This document shows, in pieces, positions 32,926-41,851 of a stretch of DNA of 64,000 nucleotides. Position 1 is the stretch's first letter; each line of letters begins with the position of its first letter. The DNA comes from Treponema sp. (GTDB taxonomy: Bacteria; Spirochaetota; Spirochaetia; Treponematales; Treponemataceae): NCBI GenBank assembly GCA_016294035.1, contig JAEDCT010000005.1, positions 67,167-131,166 of the forward strand, in the 5' to 3' direction. Position numbers and translations under genes: made by a program. The notes under the pieces were generated by a model. That model ran no database searches, had not been told where the DNA came from, and saw only the letters and a program-made list of their open reading frames with translations.

Positions 32926-34140
32926 TTACTTTGAAGCAACCTGGTTTTCTGATCCAATTCTTACCTTGTATCCAACTTCGCCTGTGATAGCGTTTGTGAG
33001 CCAAGGTCTCTTGATTTCATCCTTTTCACAGATGTTGTCTTCCTTTGTGAGATCTTCTGGGTTCTTAACGAAGAACTTGCAGCGTTCCATAGCTGGGTGG
33101 AAGTTTACAGTTTCTCCAATCTTGAAGTCTCCCTTAGAAGATGCAAGTACACGAGCAATAACGTTCTGTGTTCTTGTTGCAAGGAACAAGTGTGTTTCAG
33201 CACCGAGAGGTTCTCTGTTTGAAACCTTCATCTGCATGTTGTTCTCAGCTGCTGGAGCATCTGTGTATACGAGGTCTTCTGGGCGTACACCGAAGTATAC
33301 TTCCTTTCCTACGTATTCCTTGAGCTTAGCCTGCTGTTCTGCAGTTGGAGTAAGTGTGAATGTTCCTTCATCAACTACTACCTTGTCTCCTTCGCTCTTA
33401 ACAGTTACTGTCATGAAGTTCATTGGTGGTGTACCGATGAATCCAGCAACGAACTTGTTAACTGGGTGGTTGTACAAGTACAATGGTTCACCAATCTGCT
33501 GAACGTGTCCGTCCTTCATAACAACAATCTTTGTACCCATTGTCATAGCTTCGATCTGGTCGTGTGTAACGTAGATCATTGTAGCCTGGAGTCTCTGGTG
33601 CAAAGCTGCGATTTCTCCACGCATTGTAACACGGAGCTTAGCATCAAGGTTAGACAGTGGTTCGTCGAACAAGAATACCTTAGGGTTACGAACGATTGCA
33701 CGACCTACTGCAACACGCTGTCTCTGTCCACCGGAAAGAGCCTTTGGCTTGCGGTCGAGGTACTGTGTGAGTCCGAGGCTTACAGCTGCATCATTAACGC
33801 GCTGAGCAATAGCAGCCTTATCCATCTTGCGGATCTTAAGACCGAATGCCATGTTGTCAAATACAGTCATGTGTGGGTAAAGAGCATAGTTCTGGAAAAC
33901 CATTGCGATGTTTCTGTCCTTTGGTGGAACATCGTTCATTTTTTCACCGTCGATGAGAAGTTCACCTTCAGAGATTTCTTCCAAACCTGCTACCATGCGG
34001 AGAGTTGTTGACTTTCCACATCCTGATGGACCTACGAATACACAGAAGTCGCGGTCTTCGATTACGATGTTGGCATTTTCTACGGCCTGTACGTTACCGT
34101 CATAAATCTTGCCAATTCCCTTCAATTCTACTTTTGCCAT
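32926..34140 (-). CDS. ugpC: Carbohydrate ABC transporter ATP-binding protein, UgpC/MsmK type
   Basis: 404 aa from the ATG at 34140, chosen for the gggaggcc ribosome site. It energises uptake of sugars, oligosaccharides or glycerol-3-phosphate from a shared set of permeases. Walker A GPSGCGKST at 37-45, Q-loop VFQNYALYPHMT, signature LSGGQRQRVAVGRAI, Walker B VFLFDEPLSNLDAKLR, switch His in THDQIEAMTMG, and a C-terminal MalK-like regulatory OB domain. No permease or binding-protein gene is nearby, so it is likely a common ATPase serving several transporters, like MsmK. Symbol is tentative. Codons look strongly biased, suggesting high expression. Confidence 0.93.
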   Translation of the reverse strand: MAKVELKGIGKIYDGNVQAVENANIVIEDRDFCVFVGPSGCGKSTTLRMVAGLEEISEGELLIDGEKMNDVPPKDRNIAMVFQNYALYPHMTVFDNMAFGLKIRKMDKAAIAQRVNDAAVSLGLTQYLDRKPKALSGGQRQRVAVGRAIVRNPKVFLFDEPLSNLDAKLRVTMRGEIAALHQRLQATMIYVTHDQIEAMTMGTKIVVMKDGHVQQIGEPLYLYNHPVNKFVAGFIGTPPMNFMTVTVKSEGDKVVVDEGTFTLTPTAEQQAKLKEYVGKEVYFGVRPEDLVYTDAPAAENNMQMKVSNREPLGAETHLFLATRTQNVIARVLASSKGDFKIGETVNFHPAMERCKFFVKNPEDLTKEDNICEKDEIKRPWLTNAITGEVGYKVRIGSENQVASK

Positions 34141-34174
34141 TTTGGCCTCCCTAGGGGTTATTATTATGCCATTC

Positions 34175-34203
34175 ATTATATGGGTGAATTTTTGGGAAGT
34201 CAA
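34175..34203 (-). promoter_or_regulatory. Promoter of the sugar ABC ATPase gene
   Basis: Minus strand TTGACT (forward 34198-34203), 17-bp spacer, TATAAT (forward 34175-34180). The predicted leader is about 28 nt and carries the gggagg ribosome site. Confidence 0.82.
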
Positions 34204-34232
34204 ATTTATTTGGATGAATTTTGCCGGAATAT

Positions 34233-34247
34233 GAGCAAATGTTGCTC
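34233..34247. promoter_or_regulatory. Small palindrome between ugpC and phoH promoters
   Basis: Perfect inverted repeat GAGCAA-atg-TTGCTC, about 30 bp upstream of the ugpC -35 box and 86 bp upstream of the phoH -35. It could be an operator for sugar-dependent control; no T-run follows. Confidence 0.4.
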
Positions 34248-34332
34248 ACCTTGTGAAAATTTTTCCAGAAATCCTGTACAAATGTCATAGTAATCTGAGA
34301 ATCATCTTGAAACTTAGATTTGACTGTTTCCC

Positions 34333-34361
34333 TTGAACAAATGCATAAGCCATTGTAAAAT
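34333..34361 (+). promoter_or_regulatory. Promoter of the phoH operon
   Basis: TTGAAC (34333-34338), 17-bp spacer, TAAAAT (34356-34361). The start near 34368 gives a leader of about 32 nt without a Shine-Dalgarno before the ATG at 34400. Confidence 0.65.
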
Positions 34362-34399
34362 CTTCCATATTAGACAATCAAATAGTTGCCTGATTAGTT

Positions 34400-35356
34400 A
34401 TGACTGAATCCTATACCATAATTGTCCCGGACCCAGAAATTCTGTCCAGAGTGTGCGGGGCAAACGACAGCAATCTGAAACTCATTGAATCCTTCATGGG
34501 GGTAAGTGTCTTTGCCCGCGGAAATGAAATATCCATTGGCACTCATGATTCCGCTTTGCAGCAGCAGTTCAATTTTATTGTGAATCGAATTCTTGATGAG
34601 TTTTCCCTGGGGGAATCAAGTGTCACTGATACAGAGCTCATTCAGTCAGTCTTGAATAACGGTGAGTTTTCAGATCGTGCTTTCTTTTCCAAGTATTCCA
34701 TCCAGGTGCCGGGTGGTACAAAAAAAGTATATCCAAGAACACGAGGGCAGGCTGAGCTTGTAAAGTGCATGAGAGCAACAGATATGGTTTTTGCATCAGG
34801 CCCTGCCGGATCGGGAAAGACATTCCTTGCAATTGCCGAGTCTCTCAGACTTTTGTTGTCCCATAAGGTAAGTTCCATTATCTTGACTCGTCCAGTGGTT
34901 GAGGCAGGGGAAAGCCTGGGGTTCCTGCCGGGTGATTTGCAGGACAAAATCAATCCTTACATAAGACCTCTTTATGATGCCATGAATTCGCTTTTGCCAC
35001 GGGATACTGTTAAAAGACTGTCAGAAAATGGTATAATAGAAGTGGCTCCCCTTGCATATATGAGGGGAAGGACTCTAAGCGATGCCGCAGTTGTTCTCGA
35101 TGAGGCTCAGAATACTACGGTTGAGCAGATGAAAATGTTTTTGACCCGTATGGGAGAAAATACAAAGATGTTCATTACGGGTGACAGGACACAGACTGAT
35201 CTTCCAAGAAAAATTCCTTCTGGTTTTGTCAATGCTCTCAATATTCTGGGAAATGTTGAGGGGATATCTGTTGTGGAACTAACTGCAGAAGATATTGTCA
35301 GGAATGAACTGGTAAAGAAAATAATTAGGGCTTATGAAAATGAAGAAAGAGACTGA
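34400..35356 (+). CDS. phoH: PhoH-like ATPase (YbeZ family)
   Basis: 318-aa predicted RNA helicase-like ATPase that works with YbeY in ribosome quality control. Walker A GPAGSGKT, Walker B VVLDEAQNTT, and the RTQTDLP/ITGDR segment typical of the family are all visible. The N-terminal ~110 residues are a KH-like region (LIESFMGVSVFARGNEISI). The 3' end overlaps the next gene by 23 nt, and the phoH-pgpH-ybeY-corC order strongly supports the call. Confidence 0.95.
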   Translation: MTESYTIIVPDPEILSRVCGANDSNLKLIESFMGVSVFARGNEISIGTHDSALQQQFNFIVNRILDEFSLGESSVTDTELIQSVLNNGEFSDRAFFSKYSIQVPGGTKKVYPRTRGQAELVKCMRATDMVFASGPAGSGKTFLAIAESLRLLLSHKVSSIILTRPVVEAGESLGFLPGDLQDKINPYIRPLYDAMNSLLPRDTVKRLSENGIIEVAPLAYMRGRTLSDAAVVLDEAQNTTVEQMKMFLTRMGENTKMFITGDRTQTDLPRKIPSGFVNALNILGNVEGISVVELTAEDIVRNELVKKIIRAYENEERD

Positions 35357-37139
35357 TAATGGTGTTTTTTCAATAATCTTTGGTGCTGTTGGAAAATATA
35401 TCCGTGAAAACTATTCCGTGCTTATTCTCATGTCTTTGACATTCCTTGCTGCCGTTGCAATCTCCTTTGTTCAGATTACGACTACTGCAACAGTTGCGTC
35501 TTTTGACATTAATGAATATGAGGTTGGCCAGATTGCCGACAAGACAATTTCTGCAACCAAATCAATTCCTGCTGATTTTGAGAATCCGATTTCAGTTGAG
35601 AAGGATGAAAAGGTAATCAGAAAGGGGTTCCCGATTACAGAGGAAGGCTATGCAAAGCTGAGAAAAATGAGCGAGTCTCCTATCTATGTTGATTACAGGG
35701 CCTTTGCAAATGCCGTTATATTCCATATCCTCATGGTTTCCCTGTTCTTCATTCTTTCAAGCAGAATTTATTTCCAGAATCAAAAACTTGAGTTCAAGGA
35801 AGTTTTGACTGAGTGTGTTTTCTATATCCTGATTTTTGCTACAACAATATTCGGCACTAAGACTGTCTATTTTTCATCATCATTTTCTCTTTGTTCCATA
35901 ATTCCGTCTGTTTTTTGCGTGTATCTTGTTGCCATTTTGTTCGGGCAGATAAATGCAGTTTTCTTTTCCATAATGATTTCCCTGTGTGTTTTCAATGCAA
36001 GTGCATACAGGGTTGTTCCCTTTTTCTTTACTCTTGCTTCGGCTTTGTCTGCTGCGCGAATTGTCAGAAAAATTGAGCGAAGGACTGACATTGTGTTTGC
36101 ATCGCTTTTGCAGGCCCTTCTAAATGTTGTGTTCCTCATTATTTTCAAGATTGTGTTCAATTCTCCTTTGAGCGAGGATTTCTGGGCTATTTTTGGAGTT
36201 GCACTTACAGGATTTTTCTCAGGAATTCTTTGTCTTGGTATGCTCACTCCCCTTGAACTCATGCTTAACACGGCATCTCCTTTCAGGCTCATGGATCTGG
36301 CAGACCAGAATTCTCCTGTCATGCAGAAAATGCTTCTTACTGCAGGTGGAACTCACAGTCATTCCCTGATGGTTGCTCAGCTTGCCGAAAGTGCCTGTAA
36401 TGCGGTTGGTGCCAATGCACTTCTTGCCCGTGTAGGAGCATTCTTCCATGATATTGGAAAAATGGATAATCCTGAGTATTTTGTTGAAAATCAGGCTTCG
36501 GGTGAAAATCTTCATAACAGCATAAATCCGTCTCTTTCTGTTAGCGTTATCAGGTCTCATGTAAAACGCGGTGTTGAAAAGGCTCATTCACTCAGGCTTC
36601 CTTCCCGTGTAATCGACATAATCAATGAGCATCATGGAAATCAGGTTATTGCATATTTCTATAATGAAGCAAAGAAGATTGACCCTTATGCTTCACCAGA
36701 GGACTATTCATACAATGGAAATCCTCCAAGTTCAAAGGAAAGCGCAATTGTAATGCTTGCTGATACAGTTGAAGCTGCCTGCCGTTCACTGGACAAGCCT
36801 TCTGTTCCACGTCTTGATAAATTTATCTCAGACCTTTTTGAGGGAAAGATTGCTTCACACCAGCTTGATGGATGTAACCTCACTTTCAATGATTTGACAA
36901 AGATTCATGATTCTTTCGTCAACATACTTGCAAGTCATTATCACTCAAGAACAAAGTATCCTGACCAGAAGGATCCTGATGGCCTTGAACCTCAGGAGCA
37001 GAAATCTCAGGATGATGATGCAGATAAAGAGAAGTTTTCCGAGGCAACTGAAAAGGAATCCAGGGAAAAGGACTCTAAGGAAACTAAGGAAACTAAGTCG
37101 GCAAAAAAAACATCATCAAAGGAAAAGGTCAATGGCTAA
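35334..37139 (+). CDS. pgpH: 7TM HD-domain phosphodiesterase, PgpH type
   Basis: 601-aa membrane HD phosphohydrolase predicted to degrade c-di-AMP (established for PgpH in Listeria). One N-terminal TM helix (about 23-43) is followed by a short extracytoplasmic 7TMR-HDED region, a multi-TM block (about 130-315) and a cytoplasmic HD domain with FFHDIGK and INEHHGNQVI. The C-terminal ~55 residues are a highly charged Lys/Glu/Ser tail. The extracellular part is shorter than in Firmicute PgpH. It overlaps phoH by 23 nt and ybeY by 8 nt, so translation is coupled to both. Confidence 0.9.
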   Translation: MKMKKETDNGVFSIIFGAVGKYIRENYSVLILMSLTFLAAVAISFVQITTTATVASFDINEYEVGQIADKTISATKSIPADFENPISVEKDEKVIRKGFPITEEGYAKLRKMSESPIYVDYRAFANAVIFHILMVSLFFILSSRIYFQNQKLEFKEVLTECVFYILIFATTIFGTKTVYFSSSFSLCSIIPSVFCVYLVAILFGQINAVFFSIMISLCVFNASAYRVVPFFFTLASALSAARIVRKIERRTDIVFASLLQALLNVVFLIIFKIVFNSPLSEDFWAIFGVALTGFFSGILCLGMLTPLELMLNTASPFRLMDLADQNSPVMQKMLLTAGGTHSHSLMVAQLAESACNAVGANALLARVGAFFHDIGKMDNPEYFVENQASGENLHNSINPSLSVSVIRSHVKRGVEKAHSLRLPSRVIDIINEHHGNQVIAYFYNEAKKIDPYASPEDYSYNGNPPSSKESAIVMLADTVEAACRSLDKPSVPRLDKFISDLFEGKIASHQLDGCNLTFNDLTKIHDSFVNILASHYHSRTKYPDQKDPDGLEPQEQKSQDDDADKEKFSEATEKESREKDSKETKETKSAKKTSSKEKVNG

Positions 37140-37611
37140 TCAGATTTTTGTTTCAGTAGAAGATGGAATGAATGAGCCTGAGTGGATTTCTCAGATTGAT
37201 CCTTTTGTCCAGAAAGTGCTTTCAGAACTTGGTTATGACGGTGAAGAAATTTCTATAATGTTTTGCTCAGACAAAATGATTCAGGAATTGAATGGGTCAT
37301 ACCGTAACATTGACAGCCCTACAGATGTTTTAAGTTTTGAGAATGGTGAAGATTATACTGACGAGGAAGGCAATGAATGGTTTCAGGCAGGCGATATTGC
37401 CATAAGTCTTGAAACTCTTGCAAAAAATGCTACATACTTTGAGGTGACAGAAAATGAGGAACTCAAGCGTCTTCTGATTCATGGAGTTCTTCACTTGAAT
37501 GGATATGATCATGGCGAGGAGCACATTGAAAAGAATGTTGAGCCTGTCTGTGAAATGCTTAAGATTCAGAAGAATATGATGAAAAAAATGGAGACGGAAA
37601 ATCTCTTTTAG
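37132..37611 (+). CDS. ybeY: Endoribonuclease YbeY
   Basis: 159-aa metal-dependent RNase needed for 16S rRNA 3' maturation and ribosome quality control. The zinc motif HGVLHLNGYDHG (HxxxHxxxxxH) is intact, and TDVLSFE and GDIAIS are present. Start at the ATG at 37132, which overlaps the pgpH stop by 8 nt and has an aaaggt site; a longer in-frame reading upstream is a shadow of pgpH. Position after phoH matches the usual ybeZ-ybeY pairing. Confidence 0.96.
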   Translation: MANQIFVSVEDGMNEPEWISQIDPFVQKVLSELGYDGEEISIMFCSDKMIQELNGSYRNIDSPTDVLSFENGEDYTDEEGNEWFQAGDIAISLETLAKNATYFEVTENEELKRLLIHGVLHLNGYDHGEEHIEKNVEPVCEMLKIQKNMMKKMETENLF

Positions 37612-37622
37612 GATACTTAAAA

Positions 37623-38417
37623 ATGAAATTGTTTGGTTTTGGAAAAAACAAGAAAAATGACTCGGCAAATTCGGATCAGGAAATTCAGAAGGAAATTCTT
37701 GCATCAGAAAAAAATGAAATGATTCAGGGCGTTGAGGATCTTGCTGTTACAACTGTTAAGGAAGTAATGGTTCCACGCATTGATGTTGATTTTATATCTG
37801 TTGATGTTAATGAAGATGAGCTTCTTGAAAAGGTTACTGGAAGCGGCCATTCAAGGATTCCTGTTTATTCTGGTTCAATAGATAATGTAATCGGAATTCT
37901 CTATGTAAAGGATTTGATAAAGGTTTGGGCAAGTAAGCAGCCCATTGATCTGGAAAAAATTATCAGAAAGCCTTATTTTGTTCCGGAGAGCAAGCATATT
38001 GACAGTCTGCTCAGGGAATTCAAGAGAAGGCATGTTCATATTGCAGTTGGAATTGATGAGTATGGCGGAATATCTGGAATTGTCTGCATGGAAGATATTA
38101 TTGAAGAAATTGTTGGTGACATTCAGGATGAATTTGACCATGAAAGGGAAGATATTATTTCTCTGTCGGACAATGTGTGGATTTGTGATGCGAGAGTAGG
38201 TCTTGATACTCTTAATGAAGAAATCGGATCAAATTTCCCAACGGAAGATTTTGACACGCTGGGTGGATTTGTCTTTGACCTTTTCGGAAAGATTCCCGTT
38301 AAGTTTGAGAAGACATCATGGAATGGTTTTGATTTTGTCATTCAGGAAATGGAAGGCCATAAAGTCAATACAATAAAAGTGATTAAGGACGCTTCCAGAA
38401 AAACTTATGAGGGTTAG
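37623..38417 (+). CDS. corC: CBS-domain protein, CorC/HlyC family
   Basis: 264-aa cytoplasmic protein. Two CBS motifs (about 50-175: VKEVMVPRIDVDFISVD, RIPVYSGSIDNVIGILYVKDL, GGISGIVCMEDIIEEIVGDI) precede a C-terminal CorC/transporter-associated domain (about 185-262). There is no DUF21 membrane part, so it is the soluble CorC/YbeX type linked to Mg/Co efflux and to ribosome-related ybeY operons in Gammaproteobacteria. It follows ybeY after 11 nt. Confidence 0.9.
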   Translation: MKLFGFGKNKKNDSANSDQEIQKEILASEKNEMIQGVEDLAVTTVKEVMVPRIDVDFISVDVNEDELLEKVTGSGHSRIPVYSGSIDNVIGILYVKDLIKVWASKQPIDLEKIIRKPYFVPESKHIDSLLREFKRRHVHIAVGIDEYGGISGIVCMEDIIEEIVGDIQDEFDHEREDIISLSDNVWICDARVGLDTLNEEIGSNFPTEDFDTLGGFVFDLFGKIPVKFEKTSWNGFDFVIQEMEGHKVNTIKVIKDASRKTYEG

Positions 38418-38446
38418 CCTAAAAAAATGCTTTTGAGGGTGGGAAT

Positions 38447-40579
38447 ATGAAAAAAATATTAGTTTTATGCCTTGTGTGCAGTTTGGCATCTGCTTTTTCT
38501 TTTGCAGAACCTACAGCTCTTGAATTATTTGAGTCTGCAAAGGACCATCAGAACAGGAAGCAGTGGTTTGAGGCTGTTGATCTCTATCGCGAGGCTTTGA
38601 ATATTAATCCTAACTATGCTGATGCCTGGTATAATCTTGCCTTATGTTCATATGCTCTTGGCAACTATGAGCTTACCGTTGAATATGCAGATAAGGCTGC
38701 AAAGTACACAAAGAATCTTACTGATATTCAGAATCTTAAGGGAATGGCACTCATTCTGCTTGGAAATGTTACTGAGGCAAAAAATGTCTTTACTGATGTC
38801 CTTAAGAGGTATCCCAGGGATATTTATTCCCGCTTTGGTCTTGCCGAGCTTGATTTGCTTGAAGGAAAAATTTCCGTTGCTGAAACAAGATATTTTGATG
38901 CACTCAAGCAGGATCCCCAGAACAAGAAGGCCCTGCTGAGTCTTGCTCTTATCAGTGCAGAAATGGGAAAGAATGCTGTTTCAGAAAACTATATCAATCA
39001 GGCTCTTTCAAATTATTCAGGTGAGGCTGAAGTTCATTACCTTGCAGCATATCTGGCAGCAGGTCAGGGAAACTACAAGGTTGCAGAGCAGAGAGCCAGA
39101 TCTGCAGTTCAGATTGATACTGGCATGGACAATGCCTATTCACTTCTTGCCGGAATTCTTTTTGCCCAGAAAAGATATGCCGAGGTAATTGATATCTGTG
39201 ATTTCCGTATCGGACGAAACAGAAACCTTTCAACTGCCTGGTATCTTAAGGGGCTTTCTCTTTCCAGGCTTGGGAAAAATTCAGAGGCTATTGCTGCCTA
39301 TGAAAAGGGGCTTTCAATCAATCCTCAGGATGAACTTATGAGAGCTGCACTTGAACAGCTGGCAGTTTCTTCAACAACCATCGAGGACAAGAAACGTGAT
39401 TCATGGGCTATGTATCACTATGACAAGGCAAAGGAATATGGTCTTGCCCTAAATGCCCGTTCTGAGCGCTTTGAATTTCAGAAGGCTCTTTCCATTGCCC
39501 CTCTCAATGAAAAAATCCGCTTTGATTTTGCACAAATGCTTAACAGGGACGGCTTGTATGAGCTTTATGTTCAGCAGTTGAATTTTATCAAGGATAATAT
39601 GGCTGTCCTTACTGATTCCAGAATTAAGAGAGATGAGAATTCTCCAAAGAAGTCCAGCATGCAGATTCGCATGGAAGATGATCTTGAGGCATTCAAAAGT
39701 CTCATGGCAAACAATATTTCAGACAGGTGGCAGGTTGATCCGTTCTATCTGGACAAGACAAGGTGGAGTATTGGAATCTATTTTACAAAGAAACCAATCC
39801 AGCTTTTCCACGCAGACATGGAAGACGTTACGGCTCTTGCAGCTCAGCAGGTTTTTAACGGAGTTACGTCTACATCTGTTGTTGTGAATTCTGTTCCAGT
39901 TACTTCCTATGCCCAGGCATTCAGGGCAGCAAGAACTTCCGGACAGGATTATTTTATCATCATGAATGCCTCGGAAACTGAAAGAACTTTCCTTATAGAT
40001 GCAGAAATTTATTCCGGAAAAACTGGAACAAAAACCTCGGGTTTCAGTGTTTACAGAACTGGAAATGACTGTATGGCCCGAAGTCTCCAGCGATTCAGAC
40101 AGGCGGTTATGGACATTCTTCCAATCCGCGGAAAGGTTCTCAAAAACGTTCAGGGCAAGCTTCTCATTGACTTGGGAAAGAATGACGGCGTAACAAAGGA
40201 CAGTGAATTTGACATCATAAGAAAGGGTGGGATTGTAACAAAGGATTCAGGTGTGGGAATCACATATAATGAAAAGGATCTTTTGGGAACTGTTAAGGTA
40301 GTTGATTCTAATGAAGAACTTTCTGAAGGTTTGTACAAGAAAAACGGATTCTATGACACTCTGAACGCAGGTGATGAGGTTATTCTGACAAAGATTGGCG
40401 AAAAAAAGGATCTTAAGGTTGATGGCAATGCTGCAAGTGATTCAAGGCCTCAGGCTGACAGTCTTGGTGTTCCTGTAACTCCGGCAGCTCAGAAGGATGA
40501 AAAAGAAGCTTTGAGGGAATCTCTCAAGACTAAGGGAAGAGAGTCCACACTCATTAATTTGATTCGTGGTATTTTCTAG
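38447..40579 (+). CDS. Exported TPR-repeat protein
   Basis: 710-aa protein with a signal peptide (KKILVLCLVCSLASAFSFA). At least eight TPR-like helical pairs cover about residues 25-330 (for example WFEAVDLYREALNINPNYADAWYNLALCSYALGNYELTVEYADKAA in pieces). A beta-rich region follows at about 430-590 and a C-terminal domain around KLLIDLGKNDGVTKDSEFDI. Periplasmic or outer-membrane-associated scaffold; function unknown. A strong gagggtggga ribosome site lies upstream. It is the last gene before a new promoter for rpsP. Confidence 0.85.
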   Translation: MKKILVLCLVCSLASAFSFAEPTALELFESAKDHQNRKQWFEAVDLYREALNINPNYADAWYNLALCSYALGNYELTVEYADKAAKYTKNLTDIQNLKGMALILLGNVTEAKNVFTDVLKRYPRDIYSRFGLAELDLLEGKISVAETRYFDALKQDPQNKKALLSLALISAEMGKNAVSENYINQALSNYSGEAEVHYLAAYLAAGQGNYKVAEQRARSAVQIDTGMDNAYSLLAGILFAQKRYAEVIDICDFRIGRNRNLSTAWYLKGLSLSRLGKNSEAIAAYEKGLSINPQDELMRAALEQLAVSSTTIEDKKRDSWAMYHYDKAKEYGLALNARSERFEFQKALSIAPLNEKIRFDFAQMLNRDGLYELYVQQLNFIKDNMAVLTDSRIKRDENSPKKSSMQIRMEDDLEAFKSLMANNISDRWQVDPFYLDKTRWSIGIYFTKKPIQLFHADMEDVTALAAQQVFNGVTSTSVVVNSVPVTSYAQAFRAARTSGQDYFIIMNASETERTFLIDAEIYSGKTGTKTSGFSVYRTGNDCMARSLQRFRQAVMDILPIRGKVLKNVQGKLLIDLGKNDGVTKDSEFDIIRKGGIVTKDSGVGITYNEKDLLGTVKVVDSNEELSEGLYKKNGFYDTLNAGDEVILTKIGEKKDLKVDGNAASDSRPQADSLGVPVTPAAQKDEKEALRESLKTKGRESTLINLIRGIF

Positions 40580-40630
40580 GAAATAACTGCAAAATGAAGA
40601 CCTTTCTTTGTTTTGTGTCATGTTTTGACC

Positions 40631-40659
40631 TTGACTAAACAGATTGGTTTCACTAAAAT
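40631..40659 (+). promoter_or_regulatory. Promoter of the rpsP operon
   Basis: TTGACT (40631-40636), 17-bp spacer, TAAAAT (40654-40659). The leader of about 78 nt ends in a ttggaggc ribosome site before the GTG at 40744. Confidence 0.75.
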
Positions 40660-40743
40660 TATCGCTCATACTGTATACTGTGTTTTCTATGTCAATTTGT
40701 TTTGGCTGGTACGCAGATCGGTAAATATATTTGGAGGCAAAAA

Positions 40744-41007
40744 GTGGTAAAAATCAGACTCATGAAAATGGGAACAAAGAAACGCCCTGATTACCGTATT
40801 GTCGTTCAGGATTCACGCAAGCCACGTGATGGAACAACAATTGAGGAAATCGGACAGTATCACCCAATCGCAGCAGAGAATCAGTCTTCTTTCAACGAAG
40901 AAAGAGCAAAGTACTGGCTCAGTGTTGGTGCTCAGCCAACTGCTATGGTAAAGAAAATTTTCAATACACATGGTTTGTCAGCTGCAGGAAAGAATTTAAC
41001 CAAGTAA
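40744..41007 (+). CDS. rpsP: 30S ribosomal protein S16
   Basis: 87-aa small-subunit protein with a GTG start; the beginning VKIRLMKMGTKKRPDYRIVV is diagnostic. Shine-Dalgarno ttggagg is 5-6 nt upstream. First gene of the rpsP-khpA-rimM-trmD-rplS operon, which is conserved in many bacteria. Confidence 0.98.
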   Translation: MVKIRLMKMGTKKRPDYRIVVQDSRKPRDGTTIEEIGQYHPIAAENQSSFNEERAKYWLSVGAQPTAMVKKIFNTHGLSAAGKNLTK

Positions 41008-41025
41008 TCTTCAGAGGAGCAATGA

Positions 41026-41259
41026 ATGGAAAAAGACCTGATTGAATTTATTGCAAAGTCATTGGTCGATGATCCAAATGCAGTCTCTGTTACAGAAACC
41101 CAGGGTGAACGCGGACCTGTTCTTCAGCTTAGTGTTGCTCAAGGGGATATTGGCAAGGTTATTGGCAAATACGGTCGTATTGCAAAAGCTCTGCGCACTG
41201 TTTTAAGCGCTACATCCAATAAGGATGGAAAACGCTACAGTCTGGAAATCTTAGACTGA
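41026..41259 (+). CDS. khpA: KH-domain RNA-binding protein KhpA (YlqC)
   Basis: 77-aa RNA-binding protein. The single KH domain has the GKVIGKYGRIAKALRTVL loop with GxxG. It is found between rpsP and rimM as in Bacillus (ylqC) and Streptococcus khpA. It ends TGATGA, overlapping the rimM start by 1 nt. Confidence 0.93.
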   Translation: MEKDLIEFIAKSLVDDPNAVSVTETQGERGPVLQLSVAQGDIGKVIGKYGRIAKALRTVLSATSNKDGKRYSLEILD

Positions 41260-41846
41260 TGACAGAGCAATTTGTAGTGGGTATCGTTCGAGGAACTCAT
41301 GGAGTTTCGGGCGAGTTTAAAGTTGAAAGCACTTCGGGCGAGTATGATCATTTTTATCATATGGATGAAGTGACTATCACGGACGGAACTAATTCCAGAC
41401 TGGTCAAGATTGAATCAGTAAAAGAAGGAAATAACGTTCTGTACATGAAATTAGCTGGAATAAATTCACCTGAGGATGCTGCAAAATTCAACAGGTGGGA
41501 AATCGTAGTTCCACGAGAAAAAGCTCATAAGTTGCAGAAGGATGAGTGGTATATAGAGGACCTTAAGGGTAGCTCTGTATGGTACAAGGATACGGCGGGT
41601 GATACCGCACCGGCTCTGGATGATAATTCAGTAGTTGGAACAGTCACAAACGTATTGGAAGGCGGATCTGGTTATCTCGTTGAGATAAAGCTGTCCGAGA
41701 GTTGCAGGCTTCTTGGCGATGACATTAAGTTCAACAGGAAAGGAAAAGTAAACACTGTTTATGTTCCGTTCAAGGATGAATTTATTGGAAAAATTAATAT
41801 CGAAGAGAAGACAATGCAGCTGATGCACCTCTGGATTCTGGAGTAA
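41259..41846 (+). CDS. rimM: Ribosome maturation factor RimM
   Basis: 195-aa factor for 30S maturation that binds S19. The start VVGIVRGTHGVSGEFKVES is diagnostic and the PRC-barrel region (VVPREKAHKLQKDEWYIEDLKG) follows. The length is slightly above average because of an insert around residues 105-125 (VWYKDTAGDTAPALDD). Translationally coupled to khpA. Confidence 0.95.
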   Translation: MTEQFVVGIVRGTHGVSGEFKVESTSGEYDHFYHMDEVTITDGTNSRLVKIESVKEGNNVLYMKLAGINSPEDAAKFNRWEIVVPREKAHKLQKDEWYIEDLKGSSVWYKDTAGDTAPALDDNSVVGTVTNVLEGGSGYLVEIKLSESCRLLGDDIKFNRKGKVNTVYVPFKDEFIGKINIEEKTMQLMHLWILE

Positions 41847-41851
41847 CTCCT

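Noticed and set aside
36907..37131. Upstream extension of the ybeY frame inside pgpH
   Set aside because: Overlaps pgpH in another frame and translates to Arg/Ser/Lys-rich shadow; normal YbeY starts at 37132 with a ribosome site.
40660..40743. Ribosomal-protein autoregulatory leader or riboswitch before rpsP
   Set aside because: The ~78-nt leader shows no stable stem or known motif by eye.
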